Shown here: positions 19,582 through 30,231 of the stretch, one piece after another
How positions within the stretch are numbered: position 1 is the first letter of the stretch
How the letters are laid out: each line of letters starts with the position of its first letter
From: Poa pratensis
Taxonomy: Eukaryota; Streptophyta; Magnoliopsida; Poales; Poaceae
Direction: 5' to 3'
Assembly (NCBI GenBank): GCA_947311845.1
Contig: CAMZMU010000060.1
Span: forward strand, 323,187 to 387,186
DNA: 64,000 nt
The notes under the pieces: model-generated
What the model was told of the DNA's origin: nothing
The model's database searches: none
Seen by the model: the letters and a program-made list of their open reading frames with translations, nothing else
Program-made: the position numbers and the translations under genes

Positions 19582-22500
19582 CTAGCTTCTCTTCTTTCCC
19601 TTCTTCGCGGTTGAAAACTTTAGGCCGGTTACCTTGAGATTTCTTCGCGTGAATGGACAACCTTTAGTAGGTAGGGAGGTTTTCCTTCTTTGTGTACTAG
19701 TAGTAGGCATGTCGAAGAACTTGTCGAATTCCTCCTCGATCTTTGGCTCGTTGTCCAAGTCTTCCTCGGTGGCATCTCCTTCCATTCCGATGATGCTCCT
19801 CTTGCCCTCCACGACAACACGTCTAGGCTTTGACGGGTCGGTAATGAAGAAGCATTGCTCAACTTGGCTAGCGAGTACCCATGGCTCATTTTTGCGGATG
19901 CGTTCTTCGATTTGGCATCGGGTATAACCATGGTGGTAAAATACCGGTCTTCTTTGACGACGTCCTTGGCCCATCTCACACGGAACATTGGCACCAACTC
20001 TCCACAGTAGTTGAGCTCCCATATCTCCTCGATCCTTCTGAAGAATCTTTCCTTGACAGTAGCCTCGTCATCGGCGTAGGATAGCATAGTTACTCCTGAG
20101 TTTTGATATTCGCTATACCTGTCCTTTTCCTCGGTGCAGAATCTGAAACCGCCGATGTCGTACGACTGATAGGTCTTTACGTTCTGCCCGGGGCCCTGTG
20201 ATAAGGAGAATATGAGTTTTTCCTCTTCTGTAGATGGCTTCCTGCTCTCTGCTTCAAGCAGTTGCCTTTTCTTGAACCAACGCGTCAAGCTGGAGTTGTG
20301 CTCTCTGATTACGTCTCCCTTCTTCCTCTGCCATCTCATGTCGACGTAATTCTGCTCGATTAAGATTTTGCGCTATTCCACAAAATATTCGGTCACTTTT
20401 AAGTGTTGTAGTGCGACCGGTGAGCCCTGTCGAGGTCGTCTTTTTTACCATGATTGCCGACAAAGATTGAGCGGTAGCCGTCATGGTGACCAACTCCATC
20501 GAGCCTGCCGAGGTGTGTGCTGGTGGGCAGACCGACATCCTCGTTCTCGGTCCTTAGATAATTCTGGCAGAAGGAGATGCACTCGTAGGTTAAAAATCCC
20601 TTGGCCATGCTTGCGTCTTGACGGGCCCTGTTGCGAACGTATCCTTTCATGACACCGTTCTGCCTTTCAAACGGCATCATGTAGTGCAGGAAAATCGGAC
20701 CGAGCTGCCTGATGTCATCAACGACATGGAGAAGGAGATGCACGCAGATCTCTTCCTCAAGCATGTCGAGCTGCTTCACGCCGATCGATTTCCTGCTGAC
20801 GACGTCGATAAAGTTGCAAAGGGCAGACAATGTATCACGGACGTGCTCATCCATTAACCCTCGGATCGCAACGGGAAGTATCTGTGTCATCAGCACGTGA
20901 CAATCGTGAGACTTCATCCCGGTGAACCTCTTCTTTGTTGCATCCAGATATCTGCTTATCTTCCCCGAGTAAACGTGAGGAACTTTGACTCCTAGAAGGC
21001 ACCTGAAAAACTGCTCGAGCTCCTCCGGACTCATACTGAAGCAGGCAGCGGGAAGCATCACCGTGTTCTTCTTTGCCCTTTTGCGGCGACCTTGAGTCCC
21101 TTCTGTCTGATCATCATCATCATCGTCGTCATCACTATCGAGGGCCTGAATTCTGTCCTAATGCCTAGCCATTTCAGATCGTATCTTGCTTTCGTCCCAT
21201 CCTTGGTCTTATCCGACATGTGGCAAAGTGTGCCAAGCAGACTCTCGGTAACATTCTTCGTAATGTGCATCATATCGAGGCTATGTGGCGTCTTGAGGAC
21301 CTTCCAGTACTCCAAGTCATGGAAAACAGACCTCGCTTTCCATACACCCAGCAGTGGATCTACCTTCGGTCGCTTCTTTCCCGGCGCTGGGCACTCCTTC
21401 CAGTTTTTCAAAAGCTCGTCGATTTCAGTGCCGCTCCTCGGGCACGGGGCTCTTTCGGGCTCGTCTTTACCATTGAACAAATAACCGCGTTTTCTCCACG
21501 GGTGATCCATGCGAAGCCACCTTCGAGCCCCTGGGAACACGGTTTTCGAAGACCCGGGATCCCTTGGTAGCTGGAGATGCGGGGTCTTATCCATGCACTT
21601 GACACATGCGCAAAATCCGTGACCTACCTGGGCCGATACATATGAGCAACTAGGATAGTCCTGCACCGTCGTGAACAACGCGGCTCTCATATCAAAATAA
21701 TCAGCTGTGTAGGCGTCCCACGTATGGGCTGGCGTCTCCCACAACGTGGCTAACTCCTCTTTCAACAGCCCGAGATACAGATGTATGTCGATACCTGGTT
21801 GTTTCGGCCCCTGAATGAGAATACTCATGTGTATGTACCTTTGCTTCGTGCACAACCACGGGGGAAGGTTGTGAGGCCATACAAATACGGGTCAGGTGCT
21901 ATGGGTGCTACTCTGGTTGCCGAACGGATTGAGTCCATCGGTGCTCATACCCAGCCTGACGTTCTGATATGGGGTGGCCCGATCTTCTCGATGAACTCTC
22001 ATGATAACTTGATAGATAACTAGTGCTTCACTGACAACTCTCCTGGATGAACCCTGATGCCAATGCAACAGCCCTCAATCCCTTTGGATATTCTCAACTA
22101 CACACTCTTGCACACGCAATCAATGATCACGAGTGGTCCTGTATCCCCTTATTCCCAGTGGAACAGCAGATAACACCTATAATTTGCAAGCAGTAACAAT
22201 CACCAAATTGATGAGGATAATTTCAGATGAACATTGTTCAAGTCTGGAAATCTAGGGTTTAATTTTAACGAAGTCTAATCTGATCTATGGCGGCTAGGCC
22301 TCTATAAATAGGTGGGGGGACGTACTGTAGCACGCGTACTGTAGCTACAGTACCGACGTGGTGCAACCCTACCCTATTCCTACTCGATTTGGTGCAACCA
22401 TAATATTACAAACCGAACCCAACATGGGTTCAGCCCAATGGACTCGCAGGTCCCTCTCCTTAATCGTGTAAAGCTCCATCTTGGATGCATCAACATTGTG

Positions 22501-23822
22501 TTGCGCCACCTCTATGTCTCTCTCCCTGTGCTCCTGCCTCCCTCTCCTCCCTCGAGCACTTGCAATGTATATTCTGAAGTTTATCATCCATGTATTCCCT
22601 CTTGGTTTCCAGCATGTCTTGAGATCTTCCTCCATCCATGTTTGTGTTATCAATAACCCTGCTAATACATAATGCATAGGCTTAGGTAGTATAACATTCT
22701 CATAATCACAAACAGTACAATCTAATAAGAGTGAATTCACCTGCTGATTTAATAGTGGAGAATGTGTAGTAAAGCTAGGGATGTCCTCATCACGTTCCTT
22801 GCGTCGCCCCAAAATTTTCGAAGGCCATGTCCAATTCTTCCCACTGGCTAGCATCTGAAGGGTGTATCAGGATCTTTCCCTTCTCCGGATCTTCTTGGGG
22901 CTTCTCCCTTTTCGCATGCCATTGCATGAGCTTTGCTTCATTAGGGTCTACGAAATACCGCTGCAGATGGGGAGTGATAGGAAAGTACCATACCACTTTT
23001 CGAGGAACTTTCTTGTCCTTCCCACTCTTGTGCTGTCCTTGGCCGCACACCGGACATGTGTATCTGTCCTTGTACTCGCCCGATAAATTGCGCAATCATT
23101 GATGCAGGCGTGGTATTTAACGTGCGGTAGGTCAAGAAGGCACATGACTTTCTTGGCATCCTCGATACTAGTTGGCAATGTGTTCCCCTCGGGAAGACGA
23201 TCGTGGAAGAATTTCATGTTATTGTTGAAGCTCACGTCGGTCCATTTGTTTTCCGACTTCATCTCCAGAGCATCAAGCGTTACTTGCAAGCGCGTATCCT
23301 ATGGCCGGCACCCAGGATACAACGGAGTCTTCCGTCTATCTCCATTTGCGCCAGCTTGGCTTTCTCTCTGGCTGCAGCTCTGTCGTTGCTCGTCTCCTTG
23401 AGTAGCAGTTCTTGAACATGAGGGTCCTGCAAGGCCAAAATTAGCGAGGTATGCGTGTTCACGTCTTCTCCACCACCATCTACTCCTTCATCCTGACCGT
23501 GTCCGCCGGCATCTCCTTCGTCACCATGATGATCTTGTTCGCTGGCATCTCCTTCATCATGATGATCTTGTCCGCCGACATCTCCTTCGTTATGATCATG
23601 ATGATCTTGTCCGCCGACATCTCCTTCGTCATGGTTGAAGCCTAACATGAAACCGCGCCTGAGCAGGTGATCCTCCAATTGTCCGGAATCAGGGTCGATC
23701 CAGCTCACGAGTTTGCATTTTCGACACGGACATCTTATCTGGCGCCTGTTGCACTGAATCATGTCCGCCTTCGCTTTTTCCTTGTATCTACTGATTCGAC
23801 CGGAGCTCATCCTGACGACCAT
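19582..23822 (-). pseudogene. CACTA-3 TNP2-type transposase, split by an LTR insertion
   Basis: The start is at 23822 (MVVRMSSGR) or the Met five codons later. The TAD region has IRCPCRKCKLVSWID and is followed by an acidic, His/Asp-rich repeat. 23289-22948 and 23095-22793 carry LPHVKYHACINDCAIYR and then, in another frame, CPVCGQGQHKSG and KVVWYFPITPHLQRYF. An 828-bp insertion (21965-22792) follows. 21964-21058 is the tnp2 region, with NVRLGMSTDGLNPFGNQ and DTPHSLDMMHITKNVTE-like order. 21061-20399 is the DUF4218 region (MPFERQNGVMKGYVRNRARQ), and 20339-19870 the DUF4216 region (NSGVTMLSYADDE, RRIEEIWELNYCGE), with a frame change into the acidic tail ending at 19582. Damage is lighter than in CACTA-1, suggesting a younger copy. 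Confidence 0.88.
21965..22792 (-). mobile_element. 828-bp LTR-like insertion inside the CACTA-3 transposase
   Basis: It is flanked by the perfect 5-bp duplication CGTTC (21960-21964 and 22793-22797). Plus-strand ends are TGATATGG and CCTCATCA, that is TG...CA with TGAT/ATCA inverted tips. Removing it joins the transposase as GDARN|VRLGM, the expected conserved block. It contains a CTATAAATA box (22302-22310, readable either way as TATTTATAG) and a minus-strand open frame at 22792-22369. The minus-strand start TGATGAGGACATCC resembles the TGATGTAG starts of R2 and R3. It is most likely a solo LTR. Confidence 0.8.
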
Positions 23823-23905
23823 GGTTGCGGCCTACGCGGTATACATAGAGCACAAACAAGAGTATGTTAATTAGAACCGCAACATGCATGCACACACATT
23901 AGTTG

Positions 23906-24230
23906 GCCCATGCATTAGTCGCAATACCCCATATGTCCTATTTTTAGCAAAGTCTCATGCCAAAATTCACAAAAAAAATCGGCATCACCTCTCCTAAAAG
24001 TAGGACATATGGAGTACCCGAATTTGCCGGAACGGAAGTTAATCGATGTTCCGGCAAACTCAAGGGCCTCATGGGTACCTGTAGACATTTCACAAATCAT
24101 GTTGCCGGCAACATCCACATACACGACACCATGGTCGGAACACAAACAACCACGACACTCATCCGGCATACACACACCGTCGGCGCCACCAAACATGCAT
24201 ATGCATATTCATCATCCATGTAGATCCATG
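23906..24230. promoter_or_regulatory. Foldback block upstream of the CACTA-3 transposase
   Basis: Hairpin 1 has perfect outer arms CCATATGTCCTA (23929-23940) and TAGGACATATGG (24001-24012), with further imperfect pairing inwards (AGCAAAG / CTCCT-type and ATGCC / GGCAT). Hairpin 2 has arms TTTGCCGGAAC (24023-24033) and GTTCCGGCAAA (24048-24058), nested in outer GTACCC (24014-24019) and GGGTAC (24073-24078). It lies about 100-250 bases before the transposase ATG and so probably in its promoter or leader. Third copy of the block at 17838-18400. Confidence 0.78.
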
Positions 24231-24513
24231 TCTCACCTAGTAGATTCGGTGCCGAGATGTGACCGCGATCGATGAGAGAGCGTGTGATGTTGGAGAGAAA
24301 CTAGTGGACAAAAAGAGATGTATTGGAGGCTCTCCTAAACCCTCACCAATAATCTATCAACAAAATAGGTTTAACTAAAAAAATGGAGAAAACTATGGGC
24401 AAAATAGGAGGGGAGGGAAGAGAAATACGAGCTAGGTGGAGGTGGAGGAGGAAGAAGAGAAGAAGTAAATGGTCGTAGGTAGAGGGGTTGCCACCTTTTT
24501 GTAGATCTGGGGG
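24231..24513. other. Spacer between CACTA-3 foldback and subterminal repeats
   Basis: No gene seen. It contains GGAGGTGGAGGAGGAAG purine-rich sequence and is probably the distal promoter of the transposase. Confidence 0.4.
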
Positions 24514-24954
24514 CAACATTCTGTGGCGCATGCATCATGGTGCGCCACAGAAACATGTTTTTCTGTGTCGCACCATAATGAATGCGCCATAGAATGTTGC
24601 CCACTTAAATTATTGGTGGGGCCGCACTGTGGCGAACAGTGCTGAATGCGCCACAGATAAATTACCAATGCAATCATTGGAGGGGGGCCACCGAATTTTG
24701 GTGGCGCATCTGCATGGATGCGCCACAAAAAGTATAATTTTTGTGGCGCATCCATGCAGATGCGCCACAAAAAGGTCACCAGATATTTGTGGTGGTGGGA
24801 CCCACCGTGTTTCTGTGTCGCACTCATGCACGTATGCGCCACAGTATTTTGTGGCGCATTCGGAATGGTGCGCCACAGAACTTGTTTTGTGGCGCATGGT
24901 CGGTTAGGTGCGCCACAGATAGGGAATCCACAGAAAGGCACTTCCCTACTAGTG
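24514..24954. repeat. CACTA-3 right subterminal repeats and TIR
   Basis: At least ten alternating copies of TTCTGTGGCGCA(T) and its complement TGCGCCACAG end in CTTCCCTACTAGTG at 24954. The minus strand thus starts CACTAGTAGGGAAGTGCC, a CACTA end distinct from that of CACTA-2. ORFs on both strands here are repeats read through and not genes. Confidence 0.88.
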
Positions 24955-25936
24955 GTAAGAAGTCTCTTTTAAAACTTTTCCCAAAATATATCTTCGTTGA
25001 AATAGGTAAGAAGTTTCTTTTAAAACATTTTCCCAGAAAATCATCACCAGGTTTATTTCCCCAAAACTCCTCCTTTTTCGACCATAACCTTCATGGTCAT
25101 TCAATCCCAACAACCTCATGCCGGCCCGTTGGCATAGTTGCATAAAACATCCTCCACTTCATTTTCTTTTTAAATCTCAAATCTTTCCAAAACTTGCACA
25201 TGGTCTTAGGATAGCCTTCCAACTGTCCATATCCGAGGACTCGGCTATTCGAATAGTTTTACACTTTGCAGAGGTAGCACGCTTTTCCCACATCCATCCA
25301 GTAACTCATCGTGTCAGCCACGTCTCGCCATACCAGGTGTATGAGAAGTTGAGTCACCGACCCTAGCCTGTCTTTGCTCATGCTAGTATAGGACCTGCCA
25401 TATGACACTTCCATCAACACTTAACCCAACCGTCGGAATCTAAGTGTGAGGACTCATAGTTTTGCCCGGCGATTTATGGTGGAACCTTCAATCCTCCTCC
25501 TTATCTTTCCATAGAGTTTGAGCGAGGACCCGGGTCAGGGGTAGATCAACAACCATCCCCTCATGCATAACGGAGTCATCTCCGTCGATGATGCATCCCA
25601 TACTAATATGAGCAAATTATATGACTAAGCCCTTTCCCATATGTGGGTAAATGTGGTCGCACAGGGTAAGATTGGTCGTCATAGTACTAGGACACACTGT
25701 GCATTTTTCATAAACATCTCCATCACCGTTTCTCCACTTCAACACCGACATCTTGGCATTCCATAACCACACAAGTAATTTCAAAGGAGTTTTGAATAAA
25801 CAATATTTATTTTTCCCATCCTATAATTTGATATAACTATCTTATATTTCTAGATAGGTGGCAAAATAGTTTACATATACTTTTGAAAAGGTTTTAGAAA
25901 TCTTTGCCTTAAGAGTAAATCATGTTATCAAAATAG
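24955..25936. other. LTR-like remnant, no gene
   Basis: No coding signal. A duplicated segment GTAAGAAGT(C/T)TCTTTTAAAAC occurs at 24955 and 25005. Phrases such as GATGCATCCCATACTAATATGAGC and the following CATATGTGGGTAAATGTGGTCGC (25590-25665) resemble chromovirus LTR text. Probably the flank into which CACTA-3 inserted, but the ends were not found. Confidence 0.35.
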
Positions 25937-26711
25937 ATGCATATATTTCGGGTGCAAGCTCAGAGAGTAGCTTGCCTTGCTCGACTAATAATAAGAGAGG
26001 CAAGATGGCATTCACCACAAAGTGGATCTAACCTGCATCAAGAAGGCGCATGGCAATCCAACGGAAGCCTGGTATGTCATCTATCTAATGCAGCAGTTCA
26101 TACGGAGTCACGAAGACTAGAATTTCCAGTTGCTATGGATAAATGGTGCAAGGAGCTGGCGAAAACCACTAATGCTGATATCATGCAAGAGTTTGCTCTA
26201 ATCCAGAAGTCGTTTGCTGCAATAATCGTCAGGGATGTTTGTCGTGACACGCCACCCGGGTTGTTCTACTACCAAGATGCAACACATCTAACGTTGATCT
26301 TCAAAATCACATAGCACAATAGTGTGTCTACATGCGATTCAACTTTTTGAATGGTTCTGAACCGTTCCGCCGAAGCCAATGTCGAAGCTGACCAAGATGA
26401 TCAAGAAGTGAAAGGTGTGTTGTCGATTTAGTATCTTGTTAAATTAAATTGCCTAGCTCTAGTCTTCCAATAATACTTAATTTTTTACAGTGCCAATGAT
26501 TAAAATGATATGGCGCACTATATGAATTTGTGTGTCCAATCTATTATATGAGGCATTCTTTCGAGTTGGCTTAGTTTATTTGTCTACTTTGTTTATTTAT
26601 GCACGACATGTGAACAATTTAGTTGCCTAGTAACATTTCTATTTGCCTTTTGTGTATACAGATAAAGAAGTGGGAGAGTATCTAAGGAGGAGGCGGAAGA
26701 TAAAGTCTTGA
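25937..26711 (+). CDS. Two-exon ORF of CACTA-2, unknown product
   Basis: Exon 1 carries MHIFRVQAQRVACL and, further on, MDKWCKELAKTTNADIMQEF to a stop at 26312. A second frame, from ATG 26351 (MVLNRSAEANVEADQDD), runs to the donor AAAG|GTGTGT at 26415. The acceptor GTATACAG at 26661 leads into a frame giving DKEVGEYLRRRRKIKS and a stop at 26709. The acidic-to-basic tail reads smoothly across the splice, which argues that the intron is real. A frameshift or a missed intron separates the two halves. It lies just inside the right subterminal repeats of CACTA-2, on the plus strand. It could be the accessory gene of CACTA-2 or a captured host fragment. I do not recognise a domain. Confidence 0.4.
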
Positions 26712-27003
26712 AGCCATGAAAGAGAGCAACAACAACCGGATGATCGAAACCAACTTCATCACGCCCTCTCTTAAACATTGTGGTTCTCTATATCTTTTAT
26801 GTGATGTATTTGTGTATGACAACTTATTTTGGTACTACTATGGTTTGTAATGCATGTGATAATGAACTAATGTATTTGTGTATCACAATTTGGTCATTTG
26901 TATGTGGAATTATTGTTATTTGGTCGCCTGTACCTGAATATAATGTATTTATATTCGATATACTGCTGGAATACGATTTTCTAAAAACAAATACCACGAA
27001 ATA
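26712..27003. other. AT-rich 3' flank of the CACTA-2 ORF
   Basis: No gene seen. It contains T-rich text (TTGTGTATGACAAC, TTGTGTATCACAAT) and several AATAAT/AATGTA signals that could serve as 3' end signals for the preceding ORF. Confidence 0.35.
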
Positions 27004-27299
27004 ATACCGCTGGCGGACACAGAGGCGTACCGCTGGGACAGCGCTCCCAGAACCCAAACCAGCGACTAGTACCGCTGCCGGCCGTGGTGGTTTACGCAGA
27101 CGAACGCTTGCCAGCCAGCGCTGTGGCAGATGACGCTGGCGGGCGGAAATTGTGCCCGCCAGCGGTAACTAGCCTTACCGCTGGCGGATGGCCGCCCGCC
27201 AGCGGTAATTGTTACCACTGGCGTAATGATCGTTGGCGGGCCCGCCCGCCAGTGGTAGGCCATTTTTGTTCGCCAGCGGTAGGCCTTTTCCTACTAGTG
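27004..27299. repeat. CACTA-2 right subterminal repeats and TIR
   Basis: Alternating TACCGCTGGCGG and CCCGCCAGCGGTA units end in GGCCTTTTCCTACTAGTG at 27299, the complement of the left TIR. Confidence 0.88.
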
Positions 27300-27301
27300 T
27301 A

Positions 27302-28500
27302 TATTGGCTTTTCCTGGATGATACTGCAGACTTAAATCATAGTCTTTGATCAATTCCATCCATCTTCTTTGACGCATGTTCATTTCCTTCTGAGTAAAGA
27401 AATATTTGAGTCTTTTATGGTCCGTGAATACCTCACAACGTTTCCCCCGTAAATAGGGTCTCCATATCTTCAGGGCATGTACTACAGAAGCTAACTCCAG
27501 ATCATGAGTGGATAATTAACTTCATGTTTCTTGAGCTGCCTCGAAGCATAAGATACCACTTTGCCTCCTTGCATCAAACACTCCCGAGACCTCGATATGA
27601 AGCGTCACAATACACTTGGAAATCTTTCTCCAGGTCTGGCAGACATAGGATTGGTGTTGATACTAGACGTTTCTTCAGCTCTTGAAAACTAATATCACAA
27701 GCTTCTGTCCACTCATACTTCTTACCCCTTTTCAGCAATTCAGTCATAGGCTTGGCAATCTTGGAGAAATTCCCAACGAATTTCCGGTAGTATCCTGCTA
27801 GTCCTAGAAAACTGCGGATTTCTCCCACATTCTTGGGTGGTTCCCAATTGGTCACAGCAGAAACTTTTTCAGGGTCCATGCTATTCCATCTTTAGACACC
27901 ATGTCCTAGGAATCCAACTTGTTCTAACCAAAACTCACACTTACTGAATTAGGCATACAACTTATGCTCCCGGAGTCTCTGCAATACCAGGCGCAAATGT
28001 TCTTCATGCTCTTTGTGGCTTTTGGAGTAGACTAATATGTCATCGATGGAAACAACGACAAACTTGTCCAGAAAATCTATGAACACTTTATTCATCATAT
28101 TCATGAAATAAGCTGGAGCATTGGTCAACCCAAAAGGCATTACTGTGTACTCATACGAGCCATATCTAGGGACAAATGCGGTCTTGGGTATGTCCATCTC
28201 TCTAACTTTCAACTGAAAGTACCCTGATCGAAGATCGATCTTTGAAAACACAACAGCTCCTTCTAATTGATCGAAGAGCTCATTGATTTTGGGCAGTGGG
28301 TACTTATTCTTGATTGTTTGCTCATTTATAGCTTGATAGTCTGTGACTAGCCTATGCGTACTATCCTTCTTCTCGACGAATAGGATTGGTGCTCCCCATG
28401 GTGATGAACTTGGACGAATAAATCCTTTCTACAGATGTTCTTCAAGCTGCTTCTTGAGTTTTGTACCCGGTTTTAGTTCAATAAGGACATCACCCAGGCT
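27302..28500 (-). pseudogene. Gypsy-1 reverse transcriptase and RNase H (5' portion)
   Basis: In coding order: an N-terminal RT segment with stops near 28500-28260; 28251-27949 with [31 protein letters not shown] and the catalytic box [11 protein letters not shown] (the usual FIDDILIYS form altered at one residue, the two Asp kept); the connection at 27879-27574 with [16 protein letters not shown] and STPILCLPD; and the RNase H start QVYCDAS. RNase H continues with frame breaks to YHPGKAN at 27303, where CACTA-2 cuts it. The element's polymerase copies RNA into DNA; this copy is dead because of stops and shifts. Confidence 0.9.
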
Positions 28501-28519
28501 AACCCCTTAAGAGAATTAA

Positions 28520-28980
28520 GCCTAACTTTCTTCAGTTCAAACTTTGATCTGAACTTGATCTTCTTTTTCTCTGGGGTGGTGAGAGTGATAGATCTATTTG
28601 CACATTGTATGATTCCTTCAAACGAGTCATCCAATCCATCCCTAGGATAACATCTAAGCCTTGGGTTTCTAAGATGATCAAGTCCACAGGGAACTGATGT
28701 TTTCCAAACTTCAAGTTTAACTGTCTACACCAGAATTTACTATCATTTCTCGCTAGGAGAACTTCTCTAATAGGTTTCCCTATGCTTTCCTCAACTAGTC
28801 CATGTTTGTTCACAAATTCCTTCAAATGAATGAATGCGATGCTCCAGTGTCAAATAAAACTAATGTTGGACATGAATTGAGCAAAAACGTACCAATCACA
28901 GCATCGAGTTCATCAAATACTTCCTCCGCGTTGACGTGGTTACATGTCCTTTCTGGAAAGGGTTGGGCTTGGCAGCTTCT
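28520..28980 (-). pseudogene. Gypsy-1 aspartic protease
   Basis: The active-site segment LVLFDTGASHSFIS (about 28866-28825, in a frame joining 28825) is followed by the conserved VDLIILETQGLDVILGMDW. This is the RVP_2-type retroelement protease that cuts the Gag-Pol polyprotein. A stop after the LDLSLSPPQ-like region and a frame break separate it from RT. Confidence 0.82.
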
Positions 28981-29969
28981 TCAGTCTTGTTTTTGGGCAC
29001 TCAGTGGCATAATGGCCTGTTCTTGCACTTGTAGCAATTCACTTGACTGATATTCCTCTAGTGTTCGGAATTTGGGCGGTGTTGTCCATTGCTATGGTTA
29101 TGGCCTGCATGTCCATTTCCCTGTGGTCCCCCATTGTTTCCCCTAAATCCACCATTATGGTTATGACCATGATGTTTGTGGTGCTTCCTCCACTTTGTGG
29201 TTTCCATGTTTGTGACCATGGCTTACATCATGAGAGAAGTGTTTCTTGAATGGAGGCTTAGAATGATGTTTCTTGATACCCAGCTTCCTCTTTCTGTTTT
29301 CAGCTTTCTTGATGCTATCTTCTAGTGTGATTGCTTGGTCCAGGAGGGCCTGATAGTTGGGGCATAAGTGACTGTCAGAGGAATCTTCAGTTCGTCACTC
29401 ACCCCTTTGAGGAATTTTGCCTTCCTCTTACCATCAGTGTCAATATCTTCAGGAGCATAACGAGATAATGCATGGAAGTCGTCCATATACTCCTTAAGTG
29501 CCCTGTTCCCTTGCATCAGGTTTCTGAACTCTTCTTGCTTCAAGTTCATAATGCTCGAGGAGATGTGAGCATTACGAAAGCCTTCCTTGAAGGTTTCCTA
29601 GGTCAAGTTGTCCAGAGGGTGGGTGATTTGATATGTTTCCCACCATTGAGTTGCTGGTCCCTCCAACAGATGGGTGGTAAACCTCACCTTTTCAGGGTCG
29701 GTGCACTCACAAGTCACCAGATCTTTGTCTACTGAGCTCAATAGTCATCTGCCACAATTTGGCTCAGTTGTAGTGAAGAACTTGTTAGGCCTGAGCCCTA
29801 GAAATCAGGCAAGTATGTCCACTTGGGGAGGAGGTGGTGGCACGTTCTGATTGGCCATGAATTGAGCCATCATAGTCATCAGCTGAGTCTACGCTACAAT
29901 CATCTGTTGAAGCATGGCATCAGTGTTGTTGTTGTTGTTGTTGTTTCCGGGATCACTTTGGGGAGGCAT
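28981..29969 (-). pseudogene. Gypsy-1 gag with zinc knuckle
   Basis: The start is likely ATG 29969 (MPPQSDPGNNNNNNN), where a CAA/AAC microsatellite (29924-29945 plus strand GTT repeat) codes a poly-Asn run. In-frame TAG/TGA follow within 60 codons. The retrotransposon gag domain runs about 29740-29370, with EEFRNLMQGNRALKEYMDDF and RYAPEDIDTD. The zinc knuckle near 29035-28990 reads CYKC then, one base out of frame, GHYATECP, so a single-base loss broke it. Gag packages the RNA. Confidence 0.83.
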
Positions 29970-30231
29970 CTGTGGTTTGAGCATAGATGAGTATAGATGG
30001 AAAGAACTAAAGAATATTCTACCCACAAACAAACAACACAGTTAACAACAAACAAACAAGAAAAACAACACAAACTTTTGATAAAAACGATCTAGTCGAT
30101 TGGAAGGCAAAACACACGAGTTCTGAAAAACACATAAGTCGGTACTGCCATACCACAAGTTGGTAGGTCAATACGAAAAACGATAGATTGTGTTGCGGTG
30201 AAAGAAAATGGTGGTCTCACTAACTAGCCTA

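Larger units (their letters stand above)
14913..27299. mobile_element. CACTA-2: CACTA transposon inserted in Gypsy-1 pol
   Basis: Ends are CACTAGTAGGAAAAGGC at 14913 and its complement finishing at 27299. Subterminal repeats of TACCGCTGGCGG follow on both sides. Outside it the Gypsy-1 reading frame joins: QYHPGKAN (27303 leftwards in coding order) continues as VVADALS at 14912, the conserved end of RNase H, so the insertion point is certain. The flanking triplets TAC and TAT are not a perfect duplication. Contents: a Tat-Gypsy fragment, repeated foldbacks, the CACTA-3 transposase region, an LTR-like stretch and a two-exon ORF of possibly native origin. Confidence 0.88.

Noticed and set aside
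24432..25145. ORFs with repeated CGAxxCATK words
   Set aside because: Translation of the CACTA-3 subterminal repeat array on both strands.
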